Source of the DNA: Arthrobacter echini
Lineage (GTDB): Bacteria > Actinomycetota > Actinomycetes > Actinomycetales > Micrococcaceae
Reading direction: 5' to 3'
DNA: 64,000 nucleotides
Assembly (NCBI RefSeq): GCF_008107445.1
Contig: NZ_VSLD01000001.1
Coordinates: 434,001-498,000 of the forward strand
Part shown: in pieces, positions 36,477-45,098 of the stretch
Layout of the letters: every line of letters starts with the position of its first letter
Position numbering within the stretch: position 1 is the stretch's first letter
Notes under the pieces: generated by a model
Told to the model about the DNA's origin: nothing
Databases searched by the model: none
The model's input: only the letters and a program-made list of their open reading frames with translations
Translations under genes and position numbers: made by a program

Positions 36477-37286
36477 ATGAATAATCCTCTGACCAGCGCA
36501 AGCCCACCCCGACCGGCCCCGGATCTTGCAGCCACGCTGCAGACACTGGTACTCGACAGCACGGCCGTACGCGACTTCATGGATCGGCTCGCCCATCTGA
36601 TAGCCCAGCGTCTCACCACCGTCGACAGGACCGTTCTGTGCGGTATCACGCTGATCCGGCCCCGCTCTGCCGTGACGGTTGCGAGCAGCAGTGAACGGGC
36701 ACAGGTCATGGATGAAATCCAGTACTCGTTCGGGGACGGACCCTGTCTGGACGCTGCACGCCATCGGACCACCAATCATGTGCCGGATGTGCTCGACGAA
36801 GGTCAGCGGTGGCCCGAGTACCGGGCGGAAATTGCCCACCACGGACTCCGCTCCATTTTGGCGGTGCCGATTGCTCTGCCTGCCGCGGACACCGACAACG
36901 AGGTCGAGGCTGACCGCAGCGCCCACGCCGACAAAGCCACCGGCTGCGCGATCAACCTGTACGCCGACAATCCCCACGCGTTCTCGGCAGCCGATATCGA
37001 CGAGGCGCTGGATATTGCCCGCACCGTGACGACGACGTTGGCGATCGCGGTCCGGTTAGCGGGTACCAGCGACAGGGCGGAGCAGCTCGAAGCTGCGATG
37101 ACCTCCCGGACGGTCATCGATCTGGCAGCCGGCATCATCATGGCGCAGAACCGGTGCAGTCAGGACAGCGCCATGACCATCCTCAAGGCCGCCAGCAGCG
37201 CCCGTAATCTCAAGGTCCGGGACCTGGCGGCGACGGTCATCGCCTCGGTGTCGGCCGAACCCGCCCTTACGCACTTCGACGGCTGA
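36477..37286 (+). CDS. GAF-ANTAR transcription antitermination regulator 2
   Basis: The 269-residue protein has a GAF domain (ITLIRPRSAVTVASSSERAQ, YSFGDGPCLDAARHRTTNHV) with a polar insertion rich in Asp/Glu/Ala before GCAINLYADNPHAF. A C-terminal ANTAR helix bundle follows (LEAAMTSRTVIDLAAGIIM, MTILKAASSARNLKVRDLAA). I took ATG 36477 because GAGGA lies 9 nt upstream; a GTG at 36462 is possible. It is divergent from the first GAF-ANTAR gene. The two GAF domains differ, so they likely sense different signals. Confidence 0.88.
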   Translation: MNNPLTSASPPRPAPDLAATLQTLVLDSTAVRDFMDRLAHLIAQRLTTVDRTVLCGITLIRPRSAVTVASSSERAQVMDEIQYSFGDGPCLDAARHRTTNHVPDVLDEGQRWPEYRAEIAHHGLRSILAVPIALPAADTDNEVEADRSAHADKATGCAINLYADNPHAFSAADIDEALDIARTVTTTLAIAVRLAGTSDRAEQLEAAMTSRTVIDLAAGIIMAQNRCSQDSAMTILKAASSARNLKVRDLAATVIASVSAEPALTHFDG

Positions 37287-37334
37287 GGCCAACGCACCAC
37301 AGCGCTCGGTGCAGGACAACCGGTACCCCGAGGT

Positions 37335-37757
37335 CTAGTGCGAGGACCTGCCGGGGCGCCACACCACGAGCGCCTGGCTGCGGGGACGGGGTCGTTGTCC
37401 GCGCGCCAAGGTGACGACGTCCCCGGCCAGCCCGGCCGCGAAGACACGGCTCGAGTTGGCGGAGCCGGGCCGTGCCGCAAGCTCGGCAGCCAGTTCGAGG
37501 ATGCGCGACTGCAGAGCCGACACCTGGTTCTCGAGGTCGAGGATGCGCCGGATGCCCTCCAGGGACACACCCGCCTGGGACAGGCGCTGGATCTCGCGCA
37601 GGGTACTGACGTCCTTCTGCGAGTAGCGCCGTGCACGGCCGGCTGCGCGACTCGGGGTCACCAAGCCCAGGCGATCGTACTGACGTAGGGTCTGCGGGTG
37701 CATGTCGGCGAGCTCTGCGGCCGCGGAGATCACGTAGACGGGCACTGTGGGATCCAC
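37335..37757 (-). CDS. hspR: HspR, MerR-family heat-shock repressor
   Basis: HspR represses the dnaK operon and clpB by binding HAIR sites with DnaK as co-repressor. The 140-residue protein has the MerR-type winged helix (MHPQTLRQYDRLGLVTPSRA, YSQKDVSTLREIQRLSQAGV) and a short coiled coil (LENQVSALQSRILELAAELA). A basic Arg/Pro-rich tail completes it. It starts with GTG after AAGGAG. It is the last gene of dnaK-grpE-dnaJ-hspR, giving feedback control. HAIR sites at 9404, 41651 and 41704 are its predicted targets. Confidence 0.95.
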   Translation of the reverse strand: MDPTVPVYVISAAAELADMHPQTLRQYDRLGLVTPSRAAGRARRYSQKDVSTLREIQRLSQAGVSLEGIRRILDLENQVSALQSRILELAAELAARPGSANSSRVFAAGLAGDVVTLARGQRPRPRSQALVVWRPGRSSH

Positions 37758-37823
37758 TGCTGATCTCCTTCCGTCACCGGCATGACCGGCGTACTCGACT
37801 CTGGGATTACGGATCGGTCATCG

Positions 37824-38834
37824 TCACAGACCGGCCTTCGCGGCGAGGCCTGCGCGGGGATCGGCATCCTTCGTGGCGTCGCGGAACGCCTCGACCGCCG
37901 ACTGGGCCTCCTTCGACAGATTCTGCGGGACCACAACCTCCACCGTCACCAGCAGGTCACCGCTGGCCTTCGAGGTCTTCACGCCCCGGCCCTTCAGCCG
38001 TAACGTTCGGCCCGACGGCGTTCCGGCGGGGATCCGCATCTTCACCATCTCGCCGGTGAGGGTGGGTACCTCGATCTGGGCTCCGAGCACCGATTCGTCG
38101 AAGCTCACCGGCACCTGGACGCGGATGTTGTCACCTTCGCGTTTGAAGAGTGGGTGCTCCTTCACGTTGACCGTGACCATCAGATCACCCGGCCCGGCCT
38201 GGCCCGGCTGCCCCTTGCCCTTGACGCGGACCTTCTGACCGTCGCGGATGCCGGCCGGCACGCGCACATCGACCTGTTCGCCCGACGGTTCACGCAGTCC
38301 GATCGTGGTCCCCTTGATGGAACCCGCGAAGGAGATGGAGGTGCTCGCTGTGCGATCGGCGCCTTTCTGGGGCCGGGAAGTCTGGAAACCCCCCGGGAAT
38401 CCCCTGCCGCCCATTCCCCCCATGCCGGAGGACCCGCCGCCGAAGAGATCGGCGAACTCCGGGGGCAGGTTTCCGTTCGAGAACCCGGTGCGCTGACGCG
38501 ACCCGGCTCCCTGGTTGAACAGATTGCCGAAGACATCCTCGAAGCCTGCGCTCCCGCCTGCTCCGCCGCCTGCACCACCGGCGGAGAAGCGGGCACCGCC
38601 GCCCATGGCACGGATGGCGTCGTACTGCTGGCGCTCCTCAGCGTCGGAGAGGACCGAATAGGCCTCGGAGATGTCCTTGAACATCTTTTCGGACCCGGTG
38701 TCGCCCTGGTTCTGGTCCGGGTGGTGCTTCCGGGCGAGCTTGCGGTACGCCTTCTTGATATCGGCGTCACTCGCGTCCTTGGAGACACCGAGGATCTTGT
38801 AGAAATCCTTATCGACCCAATCCTGACTGGCCAA
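37824..38834 (-). CDS. dnaJ: DnaJ co-chaperone without the zinc-finger domain
   Basis: The 336-residue co-chaperone has the J-domain with HPD (ARKHHPDQNQG), a Gly/Phe/Met-rich linker (GGGSSGMGGMGGRGFPGG) and two C-terminal substrate-binding beta domains. The four CxxCxGxG repeats of type I DnaJ are absent, so it is a type II protein, like CbpA. It delivers clients to DnaK and stimulates its ATPase. A TTG start at 38834, with AAGGAG 7 nt upstream, is unusual and may lower its synthesis. It lies in the HspR operon, separated from grpE by a repeat-rich spacer. Confidence 0.92.
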   Translation of the reverse strand: MASQDWVDKDFYKILGVSKDASDADIKKAYRKLARKHHPDQNQGDTGSEKMFKDISEAYSVLSDAEERQQYDAIRAMGGGARFSAGGAGGGAGGSAGFEDVFGNLFNQGAGSRQRTGFSNGNLPPEFADLFGGGSSGMGGMGGRGFPGGFQTSRPQKGADRTASTSISFAGSIKGTTIGLREPSGEQVDVRVPAGIRDGQKVRVKGKGQPGQAGPGDLMVTVNVKEHPLFKREGDNIRVQVPVSFDESVLGAQIEVPTLTGEMVKMRIPAGTPSGRTLRLKGRGVKTSKASGDLLVTVEVVVPQNLSKEAQSAVEAFRDATKDADPRAGLAAKAGL

Positions 38835-38887
38835 CTGGTGTCTCCTTCCTAAGTACTTCGAATTCTGAGCGAGATGAGCGGTGGGTG

Positions 38888-39048
38888 CGCCGGGCCGGTT
38901 ACCGTGGAAGGCAGTTAGCGCCTGCCCCGGGATGCCGAAGTGAGGAGTATGCCGGGCCGGTTCCCGAGGAAGGCGGCTTTAATATTCCAAGGGCCGCCAG
39001 GGCCCGCCGGAATTTCGTTGCCGCCGATCGGGTACCGGCCCGGCATAC
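38888..39048. repeat. Repeat-rich spacer between grpE and dnaJ
   Basis: The 224-nt gap holds the GC-rich unit GCCGGGCCGGTT twice in direct orientation (near 38888 and 38951) and once inverted. The pair 38947-38961 and 39034-39048 is a perfect 15-bp inverted repeat with 72 nt between the arms. Further stems between CGGCGG and CCGCC runs near 38972-39010 fit inside. The structure lies within the dnaK operon mRNA. Confidence 0.7.
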
Positions 39049-39058
39049 AAGGTGCCGC

Positions 39059-39721
39059 TTATTCCGGCACGGCCACGATCACCTGTGCGGCACGCAGGAC
39101 ACGCTGGTCCTTGCGATACCCCACGCGGAGGATCTGGCTGACGCTGTCCGACTGGACGTCCGCGCTGGGCTGCTGGATGAGCGCCTCATGGATGTTCGGG
39201 TCGAAGGCTACGCCGACCTCGTCGATACGGGCTAGCCCGTACGTGGCCAGGATGCCCTCCAGCTTCCCGGCAATCGCCGCGAACGGCCCTTCCACCAGGT
39301 CCCCGTGCTGGCGACCGGCGTCGATGTCGTCGAGGACGGGCATCAGCGAGTTGAGTACGCCGATCACCGCCTGCTCGCGAGCCACATCCCGATCACGTTC
39401 CACCCGACGGCGGTAGTTCACGTACTCCGCCTGCAGGCGGAGTAGATCATCGCGCAGTTCGCCGACGACGTCGACCGCGGCGCTCGCCTCGCCGTCGGCG
39501 CCGGCCTCGTTCAGGATGGCCTCCGCCTGGGCGAGGGCATCCTGGTCCGAGCCCGACTCCGCAGGCGTTGCCTGCCCACCGGTCCCGGAACTCTCCGAGA
39601 CCGGTGTTTCGGCGTCGCTCTGCTGCCCACGGACGTTGCCCGTTTCAGGGTCGATCTTCCGATTGTCGCGAAAACTCACCGGCTCCGACTCGTGCTCTTC
39701 TTCGTTTCCGTGGTGCGGCAT
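39059..39721 (-). CDS. grpE: GrpE nucleotide exchange factor
   Basis: The 220-residue protein drives ADP release from DnaK. Its N-terminal about 90 residues are acidic and low in complexity (SESSGTGGQATPAESGSD). It then has the long helix dimer (ELRDDLLRLQAEYVNYRRRVE) and the four-helix/beta-wing part ending VGYRKDQRVLRAAQVIVAVPE, which fits the family. It starts 2 nt after the dnaK stop and is co-transcribed with it. Confidence 0.95.
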   Translation of the reverse strand: MPHHGNEEEHESEPVSFRDNRKIDPETGNVRGQQSDAETPVSESSGTGGQATPAESGSDQDALAQAEAILNEAGADGEASAAVDVVGELRDDLLRLQAEYVNYRRRVERDRDVAREQAVIGVLNSLMPVLDDIDAGRQHGDLVEGPFAAIAGKLEGILATYGLARIDEVGVAFDPNIHEALIQQPSADVQSDSVSQILRVGYRKDQRVLRAAQVIVAVPE

Positions 39722-39723
39722 GG

Positions 39724-41595
<1,872 letters not shown>

Positions 41596-41650
41596 GCAAG
41601 TTCCTTTCGACTGCCCGGGATTGCGAGGCGCTCATCCGCCGGGCGCGTAG

Positions 41651-41671
41651 ATTGAGCGTTCTGCACTCAAC
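41651..41671 (-). promoter_or_regulatory. HAIR element 1 of the dnaK operon
   Basis: ATTGAGC, 7 nt, ACTCAAC (41651-41671) matches the HspR operator, with the TTGAG and CTCAA cores intact. It overlaps the -10 box of the dnaK promoter. Confidence 0.88.
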
Positions 41672-41698
41672 TATAGTCGCGCGTGCCCGGCGGGACAA
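41670..41698 (-). promoter_or_regulatory. dnaK promoter
   Basis: On the minus strand TTGTCC (-35, 41693-41698) and TATAGT (-10, 41670-41675) are spaced by 17 nt. It is the clearest vegetative promoter in this region. HAIR 1 starts at the -10 box and HAIR 2 lies just upstream of the -35, so HspR can block access. Confidence 0.75.
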
Positions 41699-41703
41699 AT
41701 CGA

Positions 41704-41724
41704 GTTGAGCCACCTCCGCTCAAC
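41704..41724 (-). promoter_or_regulatory. HAIR element 2 of the dnaK operon
   Basis: GTTGAGC, 7 nt, GCTCAAC (41704-41724) is a perfectly symmetric HspR-type inverted repeat. It lies 53 nt centre to centre from the first, five helical turns apart, which would suit cooperative binding. Confidence 0.8.
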
Positions 41725-41825
41725 CCTGTGAATGGCCCGATCGATTGCAACGATTTGGTCTCCCTGGCGATGCCAGCCGCCGAAAAAGGTATACCAAAGC
41801 TCCGAGCCGTTGCTAGGATCATCGG

Positions 41826-41915
41826 GCGAGCAGCAGCTCGCCGACAAAGGCAAACCCGATGCAAATCGGGGACGCAAAGCCACGGGACCCAAGAGGTCAG
41901 CCGGGCCGCCGAAGA
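41826..41915 (+). promoter_or_regulatory. c-di-GMP-I (GEMM) riboswitch, A-type at the ligand position
   Basis: The core ACAAAGGCAAACC is followed by the P1b hairpin CCGAT-GCAA-ATCGG with a GNRA tetraloop (41855-41868). Next come GGGACGCAAAGCC (41869-41881), a GACC/GGTC stem (41886-41898), and GCCGGGCCGCCGA at the 3' end. Order and spacing match the GEMM-I fold. By alignment to the Vibrio Vc2 RNA, the base equal to G20, which contacts the ligand, is an A here. The usual closing helix P1 is not obvious. Instead a 7-bp GGCGAGC/GCTCGCC hairpin (41825-41842) precedes the core. A TAGGAT box (41814-41819) fits a start just before it. The response regulator starts 115 nt downstream. Confidence 0.9.
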
Positions 41916-42029
41916 GAACAGGTTCACGAAGCATGATTCGGACATCCCACGTCCCACTGGTTTCCGAACCGGCCGGCATCGTCTGGCCTCCTCCGGCTCC
42001 CCGCGCGGATCGCAGCGGAGCTACGGTCC

Positions 42030-42824
42030 ATGAGTAGCGCCTCTCCCGGAGACGGCCGGACCGCCGTCGTCATCGAGGACGATCTCGAGATCCGCAACCT
42101 CGTCTGCGCCGTGCTGGAGCAGGGCGGCTTCCAGGTCAGCTCTGCAGCCAGCGGACGCGAAGGTGTCAAGGTGGTCCGGGAGAAGTTGCCCACAGTGGTG
42201 ACCCTGGACATCGGGCTTCCCGACATCGATGGATACGAGGTGCTGCGGCGCCTGCGCTCCGACTCCGACTGCTACGTGGTGGTGCTGAGTGGACGCGCGG
42301 ACGAGATGGACATCCTCACCGCCCTGCAGGCCGGCGCCGACGACTACGTCCTCAAACCCTTCCGCCCACGTGAGTTGCGGGCCCGCATCGACGCGATGCT
42401 CCGCAGACCGCGGAGGCAATCGGCCCTACCTCCACCTCCTTCACCGCCCCGGGCCACCCAGGCGGACCTGACGCCTGACGCCGCGTCCCTGCTGCGCGTA
42501 GGCAGCCTCGTGATCGACGGCGACGCCCGCACGGCCACGTGTTCCGGCGTCGAACTGCAGCTCACCAAGACGGAATTCAATCTGCTGCACGACCTGGCCC
42601 GGAGCAACGGCGCGGTCCGGACCAAGAACGAACTGGTCCGGGTGGCCCGCGGACGCGACTATCGCGGTTACAACTTCGTGAGCCGCACCGATGAGCGGGC
42701 CATCGAGGTGCACATCGCCAATCTCCGCCAGAAGCTCGCCCGCGGACACGACGAGTCCACTCTGATCGCCACGGTGCGCGGGGTGGGCTTCCGGATGATG
42801 GAGCAGAGCGACGAGTCCTGCTAG
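42030..42824 (+). CDS. OmpR/PhoB-type response regulator under a c-di-GMP riboswitch
   Basis: The 264-residue regulator has a receiver domain with acidic pocket Glu/Asp (VVIEDDLEIRN) and phospho-acceptor Asp in VVTLDIGLPDIDG. The Thr/Ser-Lys switch residues are in VVLSGRAD and DYVLKPFRP. A proline-rich linker (PPPPSPPRATQ) and a winged-helix domain follow (LTKTEFNLLHDLARSNG, IEVHIANLRQKL). It binds DNA when phosphorylated. A GGAG site precedes ATG 42030. No histidine kinase is adjacent. A gene for an Hpt protein lies tail to tail with it. The upstream riboswitch makes its level depend on a cyclic dinucleotide. Confidence 0.93.
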   Translation: MSSASPGDGRTAVVIEDDLEIRNLVCAVLEQGGFQVSSAASGREGVKVVREKLPTVVTLDIGLPDIDGYEVLRRLRSDSDCYVVVLSGRADEMDILTALQAGADDYVLKPFRPRELRARIDAMLRRPRRQSALPPPPSPPRATQADLTPDAASLLRVGSLVIDGDARTATCSGVELQLTKTEFNLLHDLARSNGAVRTKNELVRVARGRDYRGYNFVSRTDERAIEVHIANLRQKLARGHDESTLIATVRGVGFRMMEQSDESC

Positions 42825-43276
42825 GGGGTATTGGACCGCCCGGGGTAGTTGGCGAGCAGCTCCCTGGTGGTGATCGCGGCGCTGACATGGAGGTCGGCGA
42901 GGGCGCGTCGGGCAACCTCCAGGGTGTCACCGGTAATGAGGTACTGCACGCCGAGTGCCACCTCGGTCAGCTGCAGGGCGCCCACCATCATGGAGGACGT
43001 GGTCACGCTGTGCAGAGCATCTGCTGCCCCCGCCACGTCACCCGAGTCGAGAAGGCGATCCACGCGATGGATCTTCCCGTCGAGTGAGTCGCAGAAATCG
43101 TGGGCGAACTGGGCAACCACCGTCCTGTCCGTGAAATCGTCCTCCATGGCGCGCAGCACGCCGGGGTCGACGACGGCCGGTCCGGCGGTGGCGGGACCGT
43201 GCACGACGTCGTCGTGATCCGTTGCTGCTGCCGCGTCCTCATGGGGTTCGGACGGCGGAGTCGATTGGCTGGGCAC
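42821..43276 (-). CDS. Hpt (histidine phosphotransfer) domain protein
   Basis: The 151-residue protein has a Ser/Pro/Asp-rich N-terminus and an Hpt four-helix domain. The phospho-accepting His lies in ALHSVTTSSMMVGALQLTE, preceded by DRLLDSGDVAGAADALHSV. Hpt proteins relay phosphate between hybrid kinases and regulators. Its stop shares the palindrome CTAG with that of the response regulator, so the pair is tail to tail with 4 bp of overlap. The start (GTG 43276) is uncertain, and MEDDFTDRT near 43150 is also possible. A partner kinase is not in the window. Confidence 0.78.
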   Translation of the reverse strand: MPSQSTPPSEPHEDAAAATDHDDVVHGPATAGPAVVDPGVLRAMEDDFTDRTVVAQFAHDFCDSLDGKIHRVDRLLDSGDVAGAADALHSVTTSSMMVGALQLTEVALGVQYLITGDTLEVARRALADLHVSAAITTRELLANYPGRSNTP

Positions 43277-43438
43277 CTCATTAGGGTAGCGATACCGGCT
43301 GAGAGCATTTCGGTGTCCGCATGTTCCTGCGCAAAGCTTGCGTAACGATATGGACACGCGGTATCTCGGGCGTTTCCGGCGTTGTAGGGCAACAGACGAA
43401 CCGGCTCAGGACCGCACAGGAATGGGAGATATTCACCT

Positions 43439-43771
43439 ATGAGCGCAACACCCCATATCGAGCTTGACCGCATCCTGGCGGCCCGCGAGCGGGACAACAT
43501 GGCCCCGACGATTGCCGCCCTGCTACGCCTCCACCAGGAGCACCCCGAGGATCCGCGAGTCCTCTACGAAGTGGGCGGGGCCTACGACACCGCCGGAGAG
43601 GAGGCGACGGCAGCCGGTTTCTATGAGCGAGCCATGGCAGCGGGGCTCGACGGCGCTGTACGGCAACGCGGAGTATCTGAGATCGCTCGCCGCCTCGGGG
43701 CCCTGACGAAGCAGGAGTCAGTCGGTAAGTGCACGCCGCATCGCAACACGGGGCCACGTATCGAGCCCTAG
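43439..43771 (+). CDS. TPR-like protein, probably truncated
   Basis: The 110-residue product starts with a tetratricopeptide-like helix pair (IAALLRLHQEHPEDPRVLYEVGGAYDTAGEEATAAGFYERAMAAGL). After about residue 75 the text turns basic and unlike TPR sequence. It also overlaps the convergent GNAT-like remnant by 54 nt, so the last part is likely not native. In another frame a short LYGNAEYLRSL ends at 43706, which hints at a frameshift. A GGAG site precedes the ATG. Homologous TPR proteins are usually longer. I treat it as decaying. Confidence 0.5.
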   Translation: MSATPHIELDRILAARERDNMAPTIAALLRLHQEHPEDPRVLYEVGGAYDTAGEEATAAGFYERAMAAGLDGAVRQRGVSEIARRLGALTKQESVGKCTPHRNTGPRIEP

Positions 43772-43996
43772 CTCTGCTTCATGCTCACGGATCCGGCGCA
43801 GTCCAGCGGGCAGCTGATCCGGCACATCGGCATCCACCCACGCCCGTCCGTCGCGCTGATAGGTGAGCATGGCTTCAACTGTCGCAGGTTCGTCGTCGGC
43901 GACGGCCGCCATCCCGAGCTCGCGGAAAGCGGCACCAGCGGCGCGCTCGACGTCCGACAGGGCCGCGAGATCCTCGAGCCGCGCGAGCCGCATCAC
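43718..43996 (-). pseudogene. GNAT acetyltransferase remnant with the centre missing
   Basis: The 92-residue frame starts like a GNAT enzyme (MRLARLEDLAALSDVERAAG, AYFRELGM-type FRELGMAAVADDEP). It ends like one (LPAGLRRIREHEAELGLDTW, PRVAMRRAL), but jumps straight from WVDADVPDQ to LPAGLRRIRE. The usual middle, about 80 residues with the acetyl-CoA-binding Q/RxxGxG/A loop, is gone, so it cannot bind the cofactor. The join near 43808 lies between two CCGGATC copies, a possible recombination footprint. It is in frame and could give a short peptide. The family pattern is from memory. Confidence 0.6.
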
Positions 43997-44038
43997 GGTG
44001 ATCTTTGCAGGAAAATCACGGCAGCCTCTGATCGATGC

Positions 44039-44568
44039 TCATGGTTTCCGGGCGATGATCGTGTACGTGCAGGGCACGAGCGAGCGCTCGGCCTCCGACC
44101 ACGCGAATCCGTCGGGCACCTCGACCATGCGTGGTGAGAACCGCCACGGCAGCGTAATGCCCTCGTCGACGTGCAGGATCTGCAGGCCGGCGGTGATCAG
44201 CGACATGAGGATCTCGGAGAGGGGATGCGCCCACTCGTAAGTCCGCGCGTGGACCACCGTGCCGCCTCCCGCATACGTGGACGCATCGTCGGGGAGAAGT
44301 CGACGCCGGTGACGCGTGCTCCCGCCCGCGCGAGCGACAGGGTATCGGTACCGATGTGGCACTGCAGGTGACAGACGTCCAAACCGTCCATGACGCCGTC
44401 GGGAAGGAACGGCGCCATGGCTGCCAGATCCGCCCGCACCACCGAACTCAGATAGTCGGGGTCGTCGAAGGCGCCGAGTGAATATGCCGCCTCATGCAGG
44501 GGCACCCGGTCTTCCCAGTTGTCCAGATTGGTCGAGCGCGCGGCATCCCAGCTGATCTCGTTCCCCAT
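44039..44568 (-). pseudogene. Broken SAM-dependent methyltransferase
   Basis: The 5' part (44568 down to about 44305) encodes an N-terminus with the SAM motif GLDVCHLQCHIGTDTLSLAR and GARVTGVDFSP. The 3' part, in another frame (to 44039), encodes a C-terminal half (GGGTVVHARTYEWAHPLSEI, ILHVDEGITLPWRFSPRMVE) of the same family. About 100 residues or more, holding the DxxxxG/LRPGG region, are missing between them, and the frame is shifted. So it is a pseudogene with a large internal deletion. It follows the GNAT remnant, and both lie in a decaying block. Confidence 0.75.
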
Positions 44569-44680
44569 GCAGAGAGCATACGAGGAAGGGAGCCTCCCTC
44601 GAGTCCTTCAGGACGCAGTAGGGTCGGACGATGCCCGACCAGTCAGCATCCGCAGTCGTCCGGGCCTGGAGAGCGTCCGC

Positions 44681-45076
44681 GTGAGAAGGACCCCGGCAGC
44701 CGCGACCGTCGTCCGGGACGCCGACGGCAGGTTTCTCCTGGTCCTGCGGGCCAATGCCCCCAGCGCCGGGCGCTGGTCCTTCCCGGGCGGTCGGGTGGAA
44801 GCCGATGAATCACTGGAGGACGCAGCCGTGCGGGAGACCCTCGAGGAGACCGGCCTCCACATCAGGATCGATCGCCTGCTCGGGTCGCTGGAGATACCGC
44901 ATGGCACGGGAGTGGTCTTCGAGGTCCACGACTTCCTGGCGAGCCCTGTCGGGGGCATCCTTCTGGCAGGCGACGACGCGGCCGACGCCGGGTGGTTCAC
45001 TCACCAGGAAATGACCCTCATGCCGCTCAGCGACGGTCTGCTCGAGTTCCTGGTGCGCGCGGAGATCCTCCCGTAG
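44681..45076 (+). CDS. NUDIX hydrolase (MutT-like)
   Basis: The 131-residue enzyme has a complete NUDIX box at residues 37-59 (GRVEADESLEDAAVRETLEE and TG). It hydrolyses nucleoside diphosphates linked to another group, and the short MutT/ADP-ribose-like size fits house-cleaning of nucleotides. The GTG at 44681 is preceded by GGAGAG at 9 nt, which I prefer to upstream codons. The gene runs convergently to the MMPL gene, with 22 nt between stops. The substrate is unknown. Confidence 0.88.
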   Translation: MRRTPAAATVVRDADGRFLLVLRANAPSAGRWSFPGGRVEADESLEDAAVRETLEETGLHIRIDRLLGSLEIPHGTGVVFEVHDFLASPVGGILLAGDDAADAGWFTHQEMTLMPLSDGLLEFLVRAEILP

Positions 45077-45098
45077 GGCCTCCCTATGGGAGCAGGGC

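Noticed and set aside
41732-42037. Plus-strand open frame of about 100 codons over the riboswitch
   Set aside because: Its GKPDANRGRKAT-like text is a direct translation of the conserved GEMM core, a frequent false gene in annotations.
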